DNA of 61,158 nt from Gilvimarinus agarilyticus. Lineage in GTDB: Bacteria > Pseudomonadota > Gammaproteobacteria > Pseudomonadales > Cellvibrionaceae. Of this stretch, positions 36,622 through 44,783 are shown one piece after another. Each line of letters starts with the position of its first letter. Within the stretch, counting starts at the first letter, position 1. Under the pieces are notes generated by a model that saw only the letters and a list, made by a program, of their open reading frames with translations, was not told the DNA's origin and did not search any database. Location of the stretch: the NCBI RefSeq assembly GCF_000832015.1, contig NZ_JXCJ01000001.1:3571489-3632646 (forward strand). Reading direction: 5' to 3'. The position numbers and the translations under genes were made by a program.

Positions 36622-37488
36622 TTACCCATTAAACTCTACGCTGCTCACGCCATGTACTGGAAATTTGCGGTAAATCTGCCAACCTGAGCCCTCAATCACA
36701 TTGGACTTAATCCAGACTGAGCGCTGGTAGGCCCTAGAGCCACTCATAGCGCGCGTATCTATACGCATATTACCACTGCCCGGAGCGCCTTTTTGTTGGC
36801 GCTGCGTGGCTAAATACTCTTGGTACAACGATGCATTACCCCCTGCTAATACCTGCAGAACTTCCGCGGGGGCAACGGCCACATTCACTTCGCCGCTACC
36901 TGCCATCGAGGCATAACTCAGGTAACGGATGCGCTCAAAAATGTCTCTTGTCAGCCCCGTAGCCGACATCACATCCTCTAACACCTGAACCCTGGAGAAG
37001 CTATCAGAAGCGTTTAACATCTGACGCTTTTCCAGCTTACGCTGGCGCCACTCTACCACAGATGCCGTCAATCGTTGAGCGCGCCCCTCAGGCACTCCAG
37101 CACCATAACGAAACAACTGCAGCAACACATCCTCCGGCGCTTTAAGTAGATTAATCAACCCCGCAACCGGCACAGCCCGCACATACACTTGCGACTCACC
37201 TACCTGAAAAACACCCCGTAAAGGGCTCTCACTTTCACCGGCTATGCTAGCCTGTTGCAACGACCTGGTTGCCATATAGAGCAATGCTGCGCCATCGCCT
37301 GCCGCCGCCACTTTAGCCATCGCCATTTGCGCCTTAGCGGTACGGCTCTCGACTTTTGCGACAACCACTACCCCACTAACCAGAATCGTTAAGGCCGCAA
37401 TAAACCACAGCAATATAGCCAGCGCCATTCCGCGCTGAGCCCGCACTGGATTACGGTAGGCGAACGCCCCCTGGGAGAGCGAACTCAT
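36622..37488 (-). CDS. gspK: Type II secretion minor pseudopilin GspK
   Basis: About 288 residues. The prepilin segment RG-MALAILLWFIAALTILVSG lacks the usual Glu at position 5, as expected for GspK, the pseudopilus tip protein. The larger alpha-domain follows, with a helix-rich middle and the RIDTRAMSGSRAYQ segment near the end. ATG at 37488, with AAAGG seven bases before it, is preferred over an ATG 24 bases upstream. It forms the tip complex with GspI and GspJ. Confidence 0.88.
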   Translation of the reverse strand: MSSLSQGAFAYRNPVRAQRGMALAILLWFIAALTILVSGVVVVAKVESRTAKAQMAMAKVAAAGDGAALLYMATRSLQQASIAGESESPLRGVFQVGESQVYVRAVPVAGLINLLKAPEDVLLQLFRYGAGVPEGRAQRLTASVVEWRQRKLEKRQMLNASDSFSRVQVLEDVMSATGLTRDIFERIRYLSYASMAGSGEVNVAVAPAEVLQVLAGGNASLYQEYLATQRQQKGAPGSGNMRIDTRAMSGSRAYQRSVWIKSNVIEGSGWQIYRKFPVHGVSSVEFNG

Positions 37489-37524
37489 AAAGTAGCCTTT
37501 AACCAAAAACATGCGGTTACCATT

Positions 37525-38118
37525 TTACAGCTTCGCCACGGCGACAATTATGGTGGGCCAAAATCGCTCCCCTTGACGTATCTTAATGCGGACATGGTCC
37601 GGTGGAGCGTGAGTGTCCCCGCCGAGGCCCCAAAACTCTACCCAAGGCGCCGCACGGTTCTCACGGTAACTAACGCTAAACCCCGTAATATCCGAGGCAA
37701 GTACATAGGCGCGTCCATCACCAATGGATTGCAAACTGGTTATAGGCTGGTCATTTAATTGCACAACCAACTGGCTGTTGTCGTCGACGTACAGTCGCAA
37801 CGATGTAATTCCGCCACTATGCCCGGGAATCGGCAAAGGCGCAGCTAGCAGTAGCTGGCTGTTACTGCCATAAAAATACTGCCCGAAAGAGCGGCCCGAT
37901 TCGTAAACATAAACGGGCTTTGCTTGCTCGAGCGTACGCCGAATAAACCGGGTAACCGCCCGCATCTCGGCAACCCCTTGAGCGTGTGCTTGCACACGAT
38001 GGCGGCTGACACCTAACGTTTGCATGGCTGTTACGGTGGCCAAAACAATTAGCGATAAGACGGTGATCGCCACTACCACCTCGACGAGCGTAAAGCCTTT
38101 AGACCTTGAGCGCTTCAT
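37525..38118 (-). CDS. gspJ: Type II secretion minor pseudopilin GspJ
   Basis: A 197-residue prepilin-like protein with SKG-FTLVEVVVAITVLSLIVLAT at the N-terminus, cut by the prepilin peptidase after the glycine, and Glu at position 5. The rest is a beta-rich GspJ domain (SNSQLLLAAPLP, LRLYVDDNSQLVVQL). The start overlaps gspI (ATGA). It sits in the pseudopilus tip with GspI, GspK and GspH. Confidence 0.9.
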   Translation of the reverse strand: MKRSRSKGFTLVEVVVAITVLSLIVLATVTAMQTLGVSRHRVQAHAQGVAEMRAVTRFIRRTLEQAKPVYVYESGRSFGQYFYGSNSQLLLAAPLPIPGHSGGITSLRLYVDDNSQLVVQLNDQPITSLQSIGDGRAYVLASDITGFSVSYRENRAAPWVEFWGLGGDTHAPPDHVRIKIRQGERFWPTIIVAVAKL

Positions 38119-38507
38119 TCAAGCACATCCACCGGAACCACCGAGTCGAGGCTATATTGCCGCGGTGTGCGCCCTATACCCCAAGCAACGGATACGCTCA
38201 CACGATATAAATGAGGTTCGTTGGCAGGGTCTATCACCACCGGCTCGCTGGTAATCTGCCAGCGAAACCCATCCTCCGTAACACCGCTATCGCTCACGCC
38301 CTCTGGCGCCACCGAACTATTGTCGGCCAGCACAGTTTGCGCAACCATAACAGCGTAGGCGTATTCTTCACTAACGTTAACCGTACGAGCGGCACCACCT
38401 GTAGCCTGATAGAGCATGCCCAGAGAGATTCCCAAAATGGAGACTGCCACCATCATCTCAAGTAATGAAAAACCCGACTGGCAGCGCACCCTTAAACCAA
38501 GGTTCAT
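38115..38507 (-). CDS. gspI: Type II secretion minor pseudopilin GspI
   Basis: A 130-residue pseudopilin. The processing site CQSG-FSLLEMMVAVSILGIS has Glu5, followed by a helix and a short beta domain ending in YSLDSVVPVDVLE. GAGGAT lies seven bases before the ATG, which overlaps the gspH stop by four bases. The size fits GspI, which initiates the tip complex. Confidence 0.9.
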   Translation of the reverse strand: MNLGLRVRCQSGFSLLEMMVAVSILGISLGMLYQATGGAARTVNVSEEYAYAVMVAQTVLADNSSVAPEGVSDSGVTEDGFRWQITSEPVVIDPANEPHLYRVSVSVAWGIGRTPRQYSLDSVVPVDVLE

Positions 38508-38980
38508 CGATTATCCTCGGTAGCGGACAGCTGTTCGACCTCGCCAAGCAGCCAGCCCACATTCAAGGTAATTGCCTGGCCGGTATCTCGCGTTAGTGTT
38601 ATCGCACCGCCAGACGAACTGCCATCTGGGTAAAACTGAATAGCGGCGGTATCACGGTCCGGACGAAACTCGGCCGCCGAGCTCACCTGTATGGCGACGT
38701 GCTCTGGCAGCACCTCAACACGATCTCCCACACTGACTTGCCGTGTTTTGGGTTTAACCAGTACCACCATAGTCGCACCAGAAGTACTGGCCTGATAGCG
38801 TCCAGTCTCCAGCAATGCTTTAACGTCGGCTATAGCACCACGATACTGCATACTGGCGAACATCTTACTGGCCGCAGGCACCGCTGCCGCCATTAAAACG
38901 GCTGCAATAGCCAGCGCCACCATCATCTCCAGCAAGGTAAAGCCGCAATGAGTACAGGCCTTTACAACTCGGGTTTTCAT
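38504..38980 (-). CDS. gspH: Type II secretion minor pseudopilin GspH
   Basis: About 158 residues with prepilin site THCG-FTLLEMMVALAIAAVLM and a GspH/FimT-type beta domain (AIQFYPDGSSSGGAITLTRD), the FYPDGSSSGG stretch being a family hallmark. It bridges the main GspG filament and the tip. ATG 38980 is chosen over the GTG directly before it. It follows gspG by 11 bases. Confidence 0.91.
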   Translation of the reverse strand: MKTRVVKACTHCGFTLLEMMVALAIAAVLMAAAVPAASKMFASMQYRGAIADVKALLETGRYQASTSGATMVVLVKPKTRQVSVGDRVEVLPEHVAIQVSSAAEFRPDRDTAAIQFYPDGSSSGGAITLTRDTGQAITLNVGWLLGEVEQLSATEDNR

Positions 38981-38991
38981 CACTGGTTTAT

Positions 38992-39414
38992 TTAAAGCTG
39001 CCAGTTACCAATGTCTTCGTTGTCACCTTCGCCGCCGGCTTTACCGTCCGCACCAAAGGAGTAGATATCAAACTCTGCCTGCTCACCCGGAAAGCGGTAA
39101 TGGTAATTGTTATTCCAGGGATCCTGCGGCAACTCATTGCGCTTTAAATAGGGGCCATTCCAGCCAGTAACATTACCGGGGTTAGTCACCAGCGCCTGCA
39201 ATCCTTGCTCGGAGCTCGGAAAACGGCCTGTGTCCAGGCTGTAGATCTCTAAGGCCGATTCAAAGTCACGAATCTGAACTTTTGCGGTTTTCGCCTTTGC
39301 TCCACCTAACTGGTTTAAAACCCGAGGACCCACAAGACCCGCTAACAAACCAATAATGGCCAATACCACCAACAGCTCAACCAAAGTAAAACCGCGCTGA
39401 TTTCTGCTACCCAT
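38992..39414 (-). CDS. gspG: Type II secretion major pseudopilin GspG
   Basis: A 140-residue major pseudopilin. RG-FTLVELLVVLAIIGLLAGLVGP is the cleaved, methylated start. RFPSSEQGLQALVTNP, GPYLKRNELPQDPW and FDIYSFGADGKAGGEGDNEDIGNW give the GspG fold, including the calcium-binding Asp residues near the end. It polymerises into the pseudopilus that pushes substrates through GspD. It lies between gspF and gspH. Confidence 0.97.
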   Translation of the reverse strand: MGSRNQRGFTLVELLVVLAIIGLLAGLVGPRVLNQLGGAKAKTAKVQIRDFESALEIYSLDTGRFPSSEQGLQALVTNPGNVTGWNGPYLKRNELPQDPWNNNYHYRFPGEQAEFDIYSFGADGKAGGEGDNEDIGNWQL

Positions 39415-39448
39415 ATTTCACACCTATCTCACTGTAAACGTCTTTTCA

Positions 39449-40651
39449 CTACGCGGCTAAATCGTTGACGGATAATATACCCATCAGAATCGCCACGATA
39501 ATAAACCCAATCATGCCACCCATACCCAAAATTAAAACCGGCTCTAACAAGGTAAGGCTGCGCTTAACGCCACTCGATACTTCGTCGTCATAAACCCGCG
39601 CAAGCTCCAGCAGCATCTCATCTAAGCGGCCAGACTCTTCTCCTACACGAACCATTTGAATCATCATTGGCGAAAACATTTTCGCCTCAGCCAAAGCGTG
39701 CGACATACGCCCACCGCGCTTTACCTCGGGCGCAAGCGACTCCAGCGCCGCCCTCACAACGCCATTACCCACGGTAGATACGGCAATATTTAGCGATTTT
39801 AAAACCGACACGCCACTCGCCTGCAGAGTACCCATAGTGCGGGCAAAGCGCGCTATTTCATACTTGAACGTAACGCCACCTAAAATCGGTAACTTAAGTA
39901 GGGTTTTATCTAGCCACTGCTTACCTTGGGGCTTGCGCAGCCAACGGCGGGCCAGCCAGACAAAGCCCACCACCAATAATATAAGCAGCCAACCATAATT
40001 TTTTATCGCCTCACCACCGGCAATCACCCACTGGGTGAGTAGCGGCAAAGCATCGCCCATATCTTCAAACAAGGCTTCAAACTGGGGGACGACAAAGCCA
40101 AGCATCACCAGCACCGAAATCACGGCAATTACCGCCAAAATTGCCGGGTAGATAAGGGCCGAAATCACACTCGAACGCACTTGCTTAGCCCCTTCAAGCT
40201 GAGCGGCTAAACGCGCCAGAACCCCGGCCAAATTACCACTCGCCTCGCCCGAGCGAACCATGCTGATGTAAAACTCATCAAAGTAATCCGGCTGATCCTG
40301 CAGCGCCTGACTGAGCCCCTTACCGCCTTTAACCGTCTTAAGTAAGCCCTCGATTACACCCCGTAACGCCGGGGTAGCACTCATATCAATAAGAACTTTT
40401 AGGGCGCGATCAATAGGAAGGCCGGCCCGCAACAGTACCGCCAACTCGTTGGTAAACGACAGCACCTGATTGGGGCCAAACTTTGCTCGCCCTGCCCCGC
40501 TCGCGATAGCACCCGTATCAGCGTTTAGGGTTAACACAACAAGCCCCTGACTGCGCAAGTCGCGGTTCGCTACGTCACTCGAGCCCGCCTCTAGCGTCCC
40601 GCTAACAACACTGCCGTCGGCTCGAGCAGCCTTATAATGAAAACTAGGCAT
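39449..40651 (-). CDS. gspF: Type II secretion inner-membrane protein GspF
   Basis: A 400-residue platform protein with two repeated T2SSF domains (about 70-190 and 270-390), each followed by membrane segments. LRAGLPIDRALKVL, MVRSGEASGNLAGVL and the second copy MVRVGEESGRLDEMLLELA are signature repeats. It interacts with the GspE ATPase. A 138-base gap lies between gspE and this gene; I see no gene in it, and an internal promoter there is possible but not clear. Confidence 0.96.
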   Translation of the reverse strand: MPSFHYKAARADGSVVSGTLEAGSSDVANRDLRSQGLVVLTLNADTGAIASGAGRAKFGPNQVLSFTNELAVLLRAGLPIDRALKVLIDMSATPALRGVIEGLLKTVKGGKGLSQALQDQPDYFDEFYISMVRSGEASGNLAGVLARLAAQLEGAKQVRSSVISALIYPAILAVIAVISVLVMLGFVVPQFEALFEDMGDALPLLTQWVIAGGEAIKNYGWLLILLVVGFVWLARRWLRKPQGKQWLDKTLLKLPILGGVTFKYEIARFARTMGTLQASGVSVLKSLNIAVSTVGNGVVRAALESLAPEVKRGGRMSHALAEAKMFSPMMIQMVRVGEESGRLDEMLLELARVYDDEVSSGVKRSLTLLEPVLILGMGGMIGFIIVAILMGILSVNDLAA

Positions 40652-40789
40652 AATTAAAGGGGCACCAGATATTATTTAATAAACCGACTCAACAGAGTAC
40701 GCGCCTGCCATACTCTAGAGCCGCGCAACACCAACATCAGTGTCAACCACAACCACTTGCTATTAAGGTCTACGCGCGTCAGGCGTTAA

Positions 40790-42496
40790 CTATGACGCAA
40801 CCTCAATGCTTTCACTTTGGTCTTGAGTCACCCGCAAAACTTCTTCCAGTGATGTTTCTCCAGCAGCCACTTTGCGCAAACCATCTTCAAACAGCGTTAA
40901 CATACCGCTTTTTCGGGCGGTTTCATGCAATTGAGTTGCGTCATAGCCCGCCTGGATTGCCCTGTGCATGGCGCCATCCATAACAAACAGTTCGTGAATG
41001 GCGGTACGGCCTCGGTAGCCAGATTGCTTGCATTCACTACAACCTTGCGGCACATAAATTTGCAAGTTGCCCTCACCTAAAAACCTGTCCAGACCGAGTC
41101 TTTTCGCCTCTGTCATATCTACGTTTTGCGCAATGCGACAGCTTTTGCATAAGGTGCGGACCAACCGCTGCGCCAACACCCCATTAACCGATGAGGTAAT
41201 CAGGTAGCGCTCGATACCCATGTCCTCTAATCGGGTAATCGCGCCAGCCGCCGTGTTGGTGTGCAAGGTTGAAAGCACTAAGTGCCCGGTTAACGCCGAC
41301 TGCACCGCGATCTGAGCGGTTTCGCCATCACGCATCTCACCGATCATGATAATGTCCGGGTCTTGTCGCAAAATGGCTCGCAAAGAGCGAGCAAACGTCA
41401 GCTCAATTTGCGACTGAACCTGAATCTGATTGACGCCGTCAAGCTGATACTCTACTGGATCCTCTACCGTAATAATCTTCAGCTCGCTAGCGTCGAGGGT
41501 TGCCAAAGAGGCGTAAAGAGTGGTTGTTTTACCCGAACCGGTGGGCCCGGTAACCAGCAGAACCCCGTGAGGCTTAGCCAGCAATTGACGGTAGCTATCC
41601 AAAGTATTTGCGGAAAAGCCCATACTCTCCAGACTTAACTGGATGCTCTCGCGGTCAAGCACCCGCATAACAATACTTTCGCCATGCACCGTAGGGATAG
41701 TAGACACCCGTAAATCAAGCTCATGCCCTTTTACCCGGGTCATAATACGCCCATCCTGCGGCAGGCGTCGCTCAGCAATGTTCATGTGAGCAAGCAACTT
41801 AATACGTGAGGCAATCGCGGGCGCAAGCTCAAGTGCCGGAGCGTCAGGCGTATCCTGAATTACGCCGTCAACGCGGTAGCGCAAATGCAACGCGCCATCA
41901 AACGGCTCAACATGAATATCAGAGGCACCCAAGTCCAACGCCCGATGAATAATTTGATTTACCAGGCGAATAACCGGCGCCTCACTTGCCAAGTCTTTTA
42001 AGTGCTCGACAAACTCGTCATCATCTATTCCAGCCAAAGAGGCATCATCGTCCTCCTCTTCGGTATCTTCAGTTGTCTGACGGGCATTCAAAGCATTAGC
42101 AACGTCTGACTCTAACCCCAGGTGTACCGTTATTGGCCCGGCCAGAGCCATTGTAAGTGCCTTTTGAATGTACTGATCTTGCGGCACAACCGATACAAAT
42201 TGCCAACCGCCGCTCGATTCAGATGGCCCGGCTATAGGTACCACACCATTGCTCAGCAAAAAACTTTCGGACAGTTGCGGCACTTCGACTGGCTCAGAAG
42301 GATAATCGGCCTCGGCAAGCAAGCGGATACCCAGCAAGTCCGACAAAGCCTGTGCAACATCCTGCTCCGCGACCAGACCAAGTTTAACCAAGACCTGTCC
42401 CAAATAGCCGCCCATTTCAGACTGAGCTAAAAGTGCGCGCTCAACATCCCGCGCCGACAGTTTGTTACGCTCTACCAACCACTCGCCTAGCATCAT
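40790..42496 (-). CDS. gspE: Type II secretion ATPase GspE
   Basis: About 568 residues. N1E-type N-terminal domain, then the ATPase with LLVTGPTGSGKTTTLYASL (Walker A), the Asp box, EMRDGETAQIAVQSALTGH and the zinc-binding tetracysteine formed by CKSC and CSEC. It drives pseudopilus assembly. An acidic insertion (TEDTEEEDDDASLAGIDDDE) lies before the ATPase core. The start is uncertain between ATG 42496 and GTG 42511. It follows the parvulin gene by about 64 bases and is probably in the same transcript. Confidence 0.95.
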   Translation of the reverse strand: MMLGEWLVERNKLSARDVERALLAQSEMGGYLGQVLVKLGLVAEQDVAQALSDLLGIRLLAEADYPSEPVEVPQLSESFLLSNGVVPIAGPSESSGGWQFVSVVPQDQYIQKALTMALAGPITVHLGLESDVANALNARQTTEDTEEEDDDASLAGIDDDEFVEHLKDLASEAPVIRLVNQIIHRALDLGASDIHVEPFDGALHLRYRVDGVIQDTPDAPALELAPAIASRIKLLAHMNIAERRLPQDGRIMTRVKGHELDLRVSTIPTVHGESIVMRVLDRESIQLSLESMGFSANTLDSYRQLLAKPHGVLLVTGPTGSGKTTTLYASLATLDASELKIITVEDPVEYQLDGVNQIQVQSQIELTFARSLRAILRQDPDIIMIGEMRDGETAQIAVQSALTGHLVLSTLHTNTAAGAITRLEDMGIERYLITSSVNGVLAQRLVRTLCKSCRIAQNVDMTEAKRLGLDRFLGEGNLQIYVPQGCSECKQSGYRGRTAIHELFVMDGAMHRAIQAGYDATQLHETARKSGMLTLFEDGLRKVAAGETSLEEVLRVTQDQSESIEVAS

Positions 42497-42560
42497 AGCT
42501 CGCTTGCACACCTGTTATTTACAATCAAAGTCACTCACGGCCTTAGCTCAAATTTACGAG

Positions 42561-43481
42561 CTACAACAGGCTCGGATCAACGTATTCCATTTCGAGCGCT
42601 TTGAGCGTTTCGTCGTTCAAGTCGAACTCTTTCGGTGAACGTGCCTCTAGGGTCAGCTCAGTTCTCAAATCTGAATCCATATTTTTTTGCAGCTTGGCAA
42701 TAATACGCTCTTTAACCTCGTCAAAGGGCAGCGTGCCCGCTGGGCGCTCGCCATCGAGGCGAATAATATGGTAGCCAAATTGAGTTTTCACCGGCTCGCT
42801 TAAATCCCCCACCTCAGACATAGCAAATGCTGCCTCAGAGAAAGCCTTAACCATTCGGCCCGGCGCAAAATAACCCAATGCACCATCGTTTTTAACAGAC
42901 CCGCTATCGTCAGAGTACTGCTGTACTAATGCCTCAAAGGACTCGCCGTCTTTAAGTAATGCTTGAACTTCGTTTATGCGCTCTAAAGCTTGCTCTTGGT
43001 TGCGCTCTTTGGTGATAGCCACCAGAATATGAGAGACGCTTACCTGAGCGGGGTGCTGATACTCAGCTTTATTAACCAAATAGTCCTCTTTGGCTAACGA
43101 GTCCCAGTTGGTTGCAGCTATTTGCTTGGCAATTGTGTCACGCACATAACGATTATAAAGCTGGCGATCACGCTCGACATCCAGCGCCCATTGCATCTGC
43201 TCATCGACCTTTACACCCTCGGCTTTCGCCATATTGGCGAGCACCCGAATCGTCATCAAGTTTTCCATTAACCGCGGCACCACACCGGGCTCTGCAAAAC
43301 GCTCAGCCGGCAAACCTTGGTCGATTCGCTCCTGCACGTAATGGCGCATATCACCGACAGTAATGGTGACATCATCCGTGGTGAGCAGCACATCATCAGA
43401 TTTAACACCTTTGGCCGATACCACATTGCTCCCCAGTAGAGTTACTAACACAAAACTGGCAAAAACTGACTTTACTTGCAT
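42561..43481 (-). CDS. Periplasmic parvulin-type peptidyl-prolyl isomerase
   Basis: A 306-residue protein with a signal peptide (MQVKSVFASFVLVTLLGSNVVSA), a helical SurA/PrsA-like N-terminal chaperone part and one parvulin domain (VSHILVAITKERNQEQ to FGYHIIRLDGERP) with the usual His and Phe landmarks. AAAGG lies eight bases before ATG 43481; a long upstream in-frame extension is not signal-like and is left out. It heads the gsp operon, suggesting help in folding secreted enzymes or the secretion machinery before export, which is inference. Confidence 0.9.
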   Translation of the reverse strand: MQVKSVFASFVLVTLLGSNVVSAKGVKSDDVLLTTDDVTITVGDMRHYVQERIDQGLPAERFAEPGVVPRLMENLMTIRVLANMAKAEGVKVDEQMQWALDVERDRQLYNRYVRDTIAKQIAATNWDSLAKEDYLVNKAEYQHPAQVSVSHILVAITKERNQEQALERINEVQALLKDGESFEALVQQYSDDSGSVKNDGALGYFAPGRMVKAFSEAAFAMSEVGDLSEPVKTQFGYHIIRLDGERPAGTLPFDEVKERIIAKLQKNMDSDLRTELTLEARSPKEFDLNDETLKALEMEYVDPSLL

Positions 43482-43760
43482 ATATTTAACCTTTCTCCAA
43501 CCAATGTTTCCGAGACAAACAACTGCATAACGGAGTGCACCACGAAACATTATTCTGCAGCACCATCCACAAGTTAAGTCTGTAAAGTGCGGGCATAATA
43601 ACATGCCCCCTCGCACACCACGACTCTTGCCATTTACCGCCCACCGCAGCGCTACACCTAAAGCGCTGGGTAAAAGACAGCAATTAGCCATGGAGGTTCA
43701 CCTAGGTAGCTGCAACACCACGCTGTGCATATCAAAAGCCTTCAAATCTACCCCAGAAAC
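43482..43760 (-). promoter_or_regulatory. Upstream region of the parvulin-gsp operon
   Basis: About 280 bases between the parvulin gene and the terminator of the neighbouring secreted-protein gene. No convincing protein-coding frame is seen. The operon promoter must lie here, but I cannot place a good -35/-10 pair; a TAAT-type box near 43548-43553 is only weak. Confidence 0.3.
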
Positions 43761-43798
43761 AATAAAGGCGGACGCCCTTTCGGACGTCCGCCTTTATT
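43761..43798 (-). terminator. Strong bidirectional terminator
   Basis: AATAAAGGCGGACG and CGTCCGCCTTTATT form a perfect 14-pair stem with a ten-base loop, flanked by A/T on both sides. It lies 15 bases after the stop of the poly-serine protein gene (minus strand). It can work in both directions and isolates that gene from the parvulin-gsp operon. Confidence 0.9.
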
Positions 43799-43812
43799 TA
43801 AAACAACTAGAC

Positions 43813-44499
43813 TTAGTTGTAGGCTTTAGTCAAAGAGCGGTACACAGGGCACCCACCAGACTTAGTACATCCGCTAGTACGTACGTTCAAATAGTACTGC
43901 TTGTTGGGCTCAAGCGCGCAGTAACCACGACGACTAGAGTGCGCCATATTTAAACCCATTGCCTCGGAGCCATAACCGTAGCAGAACGACACACGCTGGG
44001 ATTCCGGCTGCCCTGGACACTCAGTCACCCAAGCCTCCATACTGATATTGGTAACGCCGATAGTCGCCGCAAACGCCACCTTGTTTGCTTCGCTTGCGCT
44101 TGCCGACGTGGTGAAAGGCATCGCAGTGATCGTATCGCCAATATTGACGACATGCTGCCCCTGACTATAACCATAGGCATAGGTGTTGTCGCGTTTAACA
44201 CTACCAGGCCAGCTGCCACACGCGCCATTATCGGGAACGCTAGAAGACGAGCTACTCGAGCTAGAACTGGAAGAAGAGCTGCTAGAACTTGCCGGAACAC
44301 TGCTCGAGGAAGACGACGACACAGAGCCAGAGCCACCACCGTTAACGGTAGTAACAATAACATTCAGGTCTTCGCCAGTTGAGTTAATTTGTAAGCTGCT
44401 AACGTCAACAACTTCACCGTCGATAGTAAGAGTAGCCGCAGTCGCAAACCCAGCGGTACATACAGCGCTCACACACGCCGCCACCAATAATTTTTTCAT
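43813..44499 (-). CDS. Secreted protein with poly-serine linker, unknown function
   Basis: About 228 residues. A signal peptide (KKLLVAACVSAVCTAGFATA) is followed by a short beta domain (LTIDGEVVDVSSLQI to VIVTTVNGG), then a serine-rich linker interrupted by VP (about residues 58-90), and a C-terminal domain of about 140 residues with seven cysteines (for example CGSWPGSV, VTECPGQ, RVSFCYGYG, TSGCTKSGGCP). Poly-Ser linkers in Cellvibrionaceae join modules of secreted, often polysaccharide-active proteins, but no catalytic family is recognised. ATG 44499 has GAGGG six bases upstream. It lies next to the type II secretion genes, a possible exporter. Confidence 0.8.
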   Translation of the reverse strand: MKKLLVAACVSAVCTAGFATAATLTIDGEVVDVSSLQINSTGEDLNVIVTTVNGGGSGSVSSSSSSSVPASSSSSSSSSSSSSSSSSVPDNGACGSWPGSVKRDNTYAYGYSQGQHVVNIGDTITAMPFTTSASASEANKVAFAATIGVTNISMEAWVTECPGQPESQRVSFCYGYGSEAMGLNMAHSSRRGYCALEPNKQYYLNVRTSGCTKSGGCPVYRSLTKAYN

Positions 44500-44563
44500 A
44501 TTCACCCTCGTATGGTACGTATGTGCCTTCTAAGAGGCATCGTTTTGCCGTTTTTTTGGCGTC

Positions 44564-44610
44564 AACTTAACACTAGCAGGTTTCAGGCCAAACATTTGAA
44601 GTTAACACTA
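44564..44610. repeat. Pair of near-identical 12-base sites upstream of the poly-serine gene
   Basis: AACTTAACACTA (44564-44575) and AAGTTAACACTA (44599-44610) match at 11 of 12 positions and start 35 bases apart, between 65 and 111 bases upstream of the start codon. The core ACTTAACACT also occurs upstream of algD (15821-15830). They could be operator sites; no regulator is identified. Confidence 0.35.
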
Positions 44611-44730
44611 ACAATTAATCAATTTTATTATATTCGCACTTCTGCAAATACCCAATCCCTATTAGGCAGAACTTAGAGCCAGTTGTCAATTTTTTGTACA
44701 ATTTACAACATCTTTTCGATATTTTTTACT

Positions 44731-44758
44731 AAAAAAAACGCGGCCCGGAGGCCGCGTT
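44731..44758 (-). terminator. Rho-independent terminator
   Basis: On the minus strand AACGCGGCC-TCC-GGCCGCGTT is followed by TTTTTT, a nine-pair GC-rich stem with T-run, 26 bases after the stop of the 530-residue secreted-protein gene. It is clear and strong. Confidence 0.93.
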
Positions 44759-44783
44759 CTTTACGTACATTACAGCAACAATA

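Noticed and set aside
43482-43691. Longer N-terminus for the parvulin
   Set aside because: Seventy Cys/Trp/Arg-rich residues would hide the signal peptide; the start at 43481 has its own ribosome-binding site.
44230-44340. Repetitive serine-codon tract looked like a simple repeat
   Set aside because: It uses mixed AGC/TCG/AGT/TCT codons in frame, so it encodes a protein linker rather than a DNA microsatellite.
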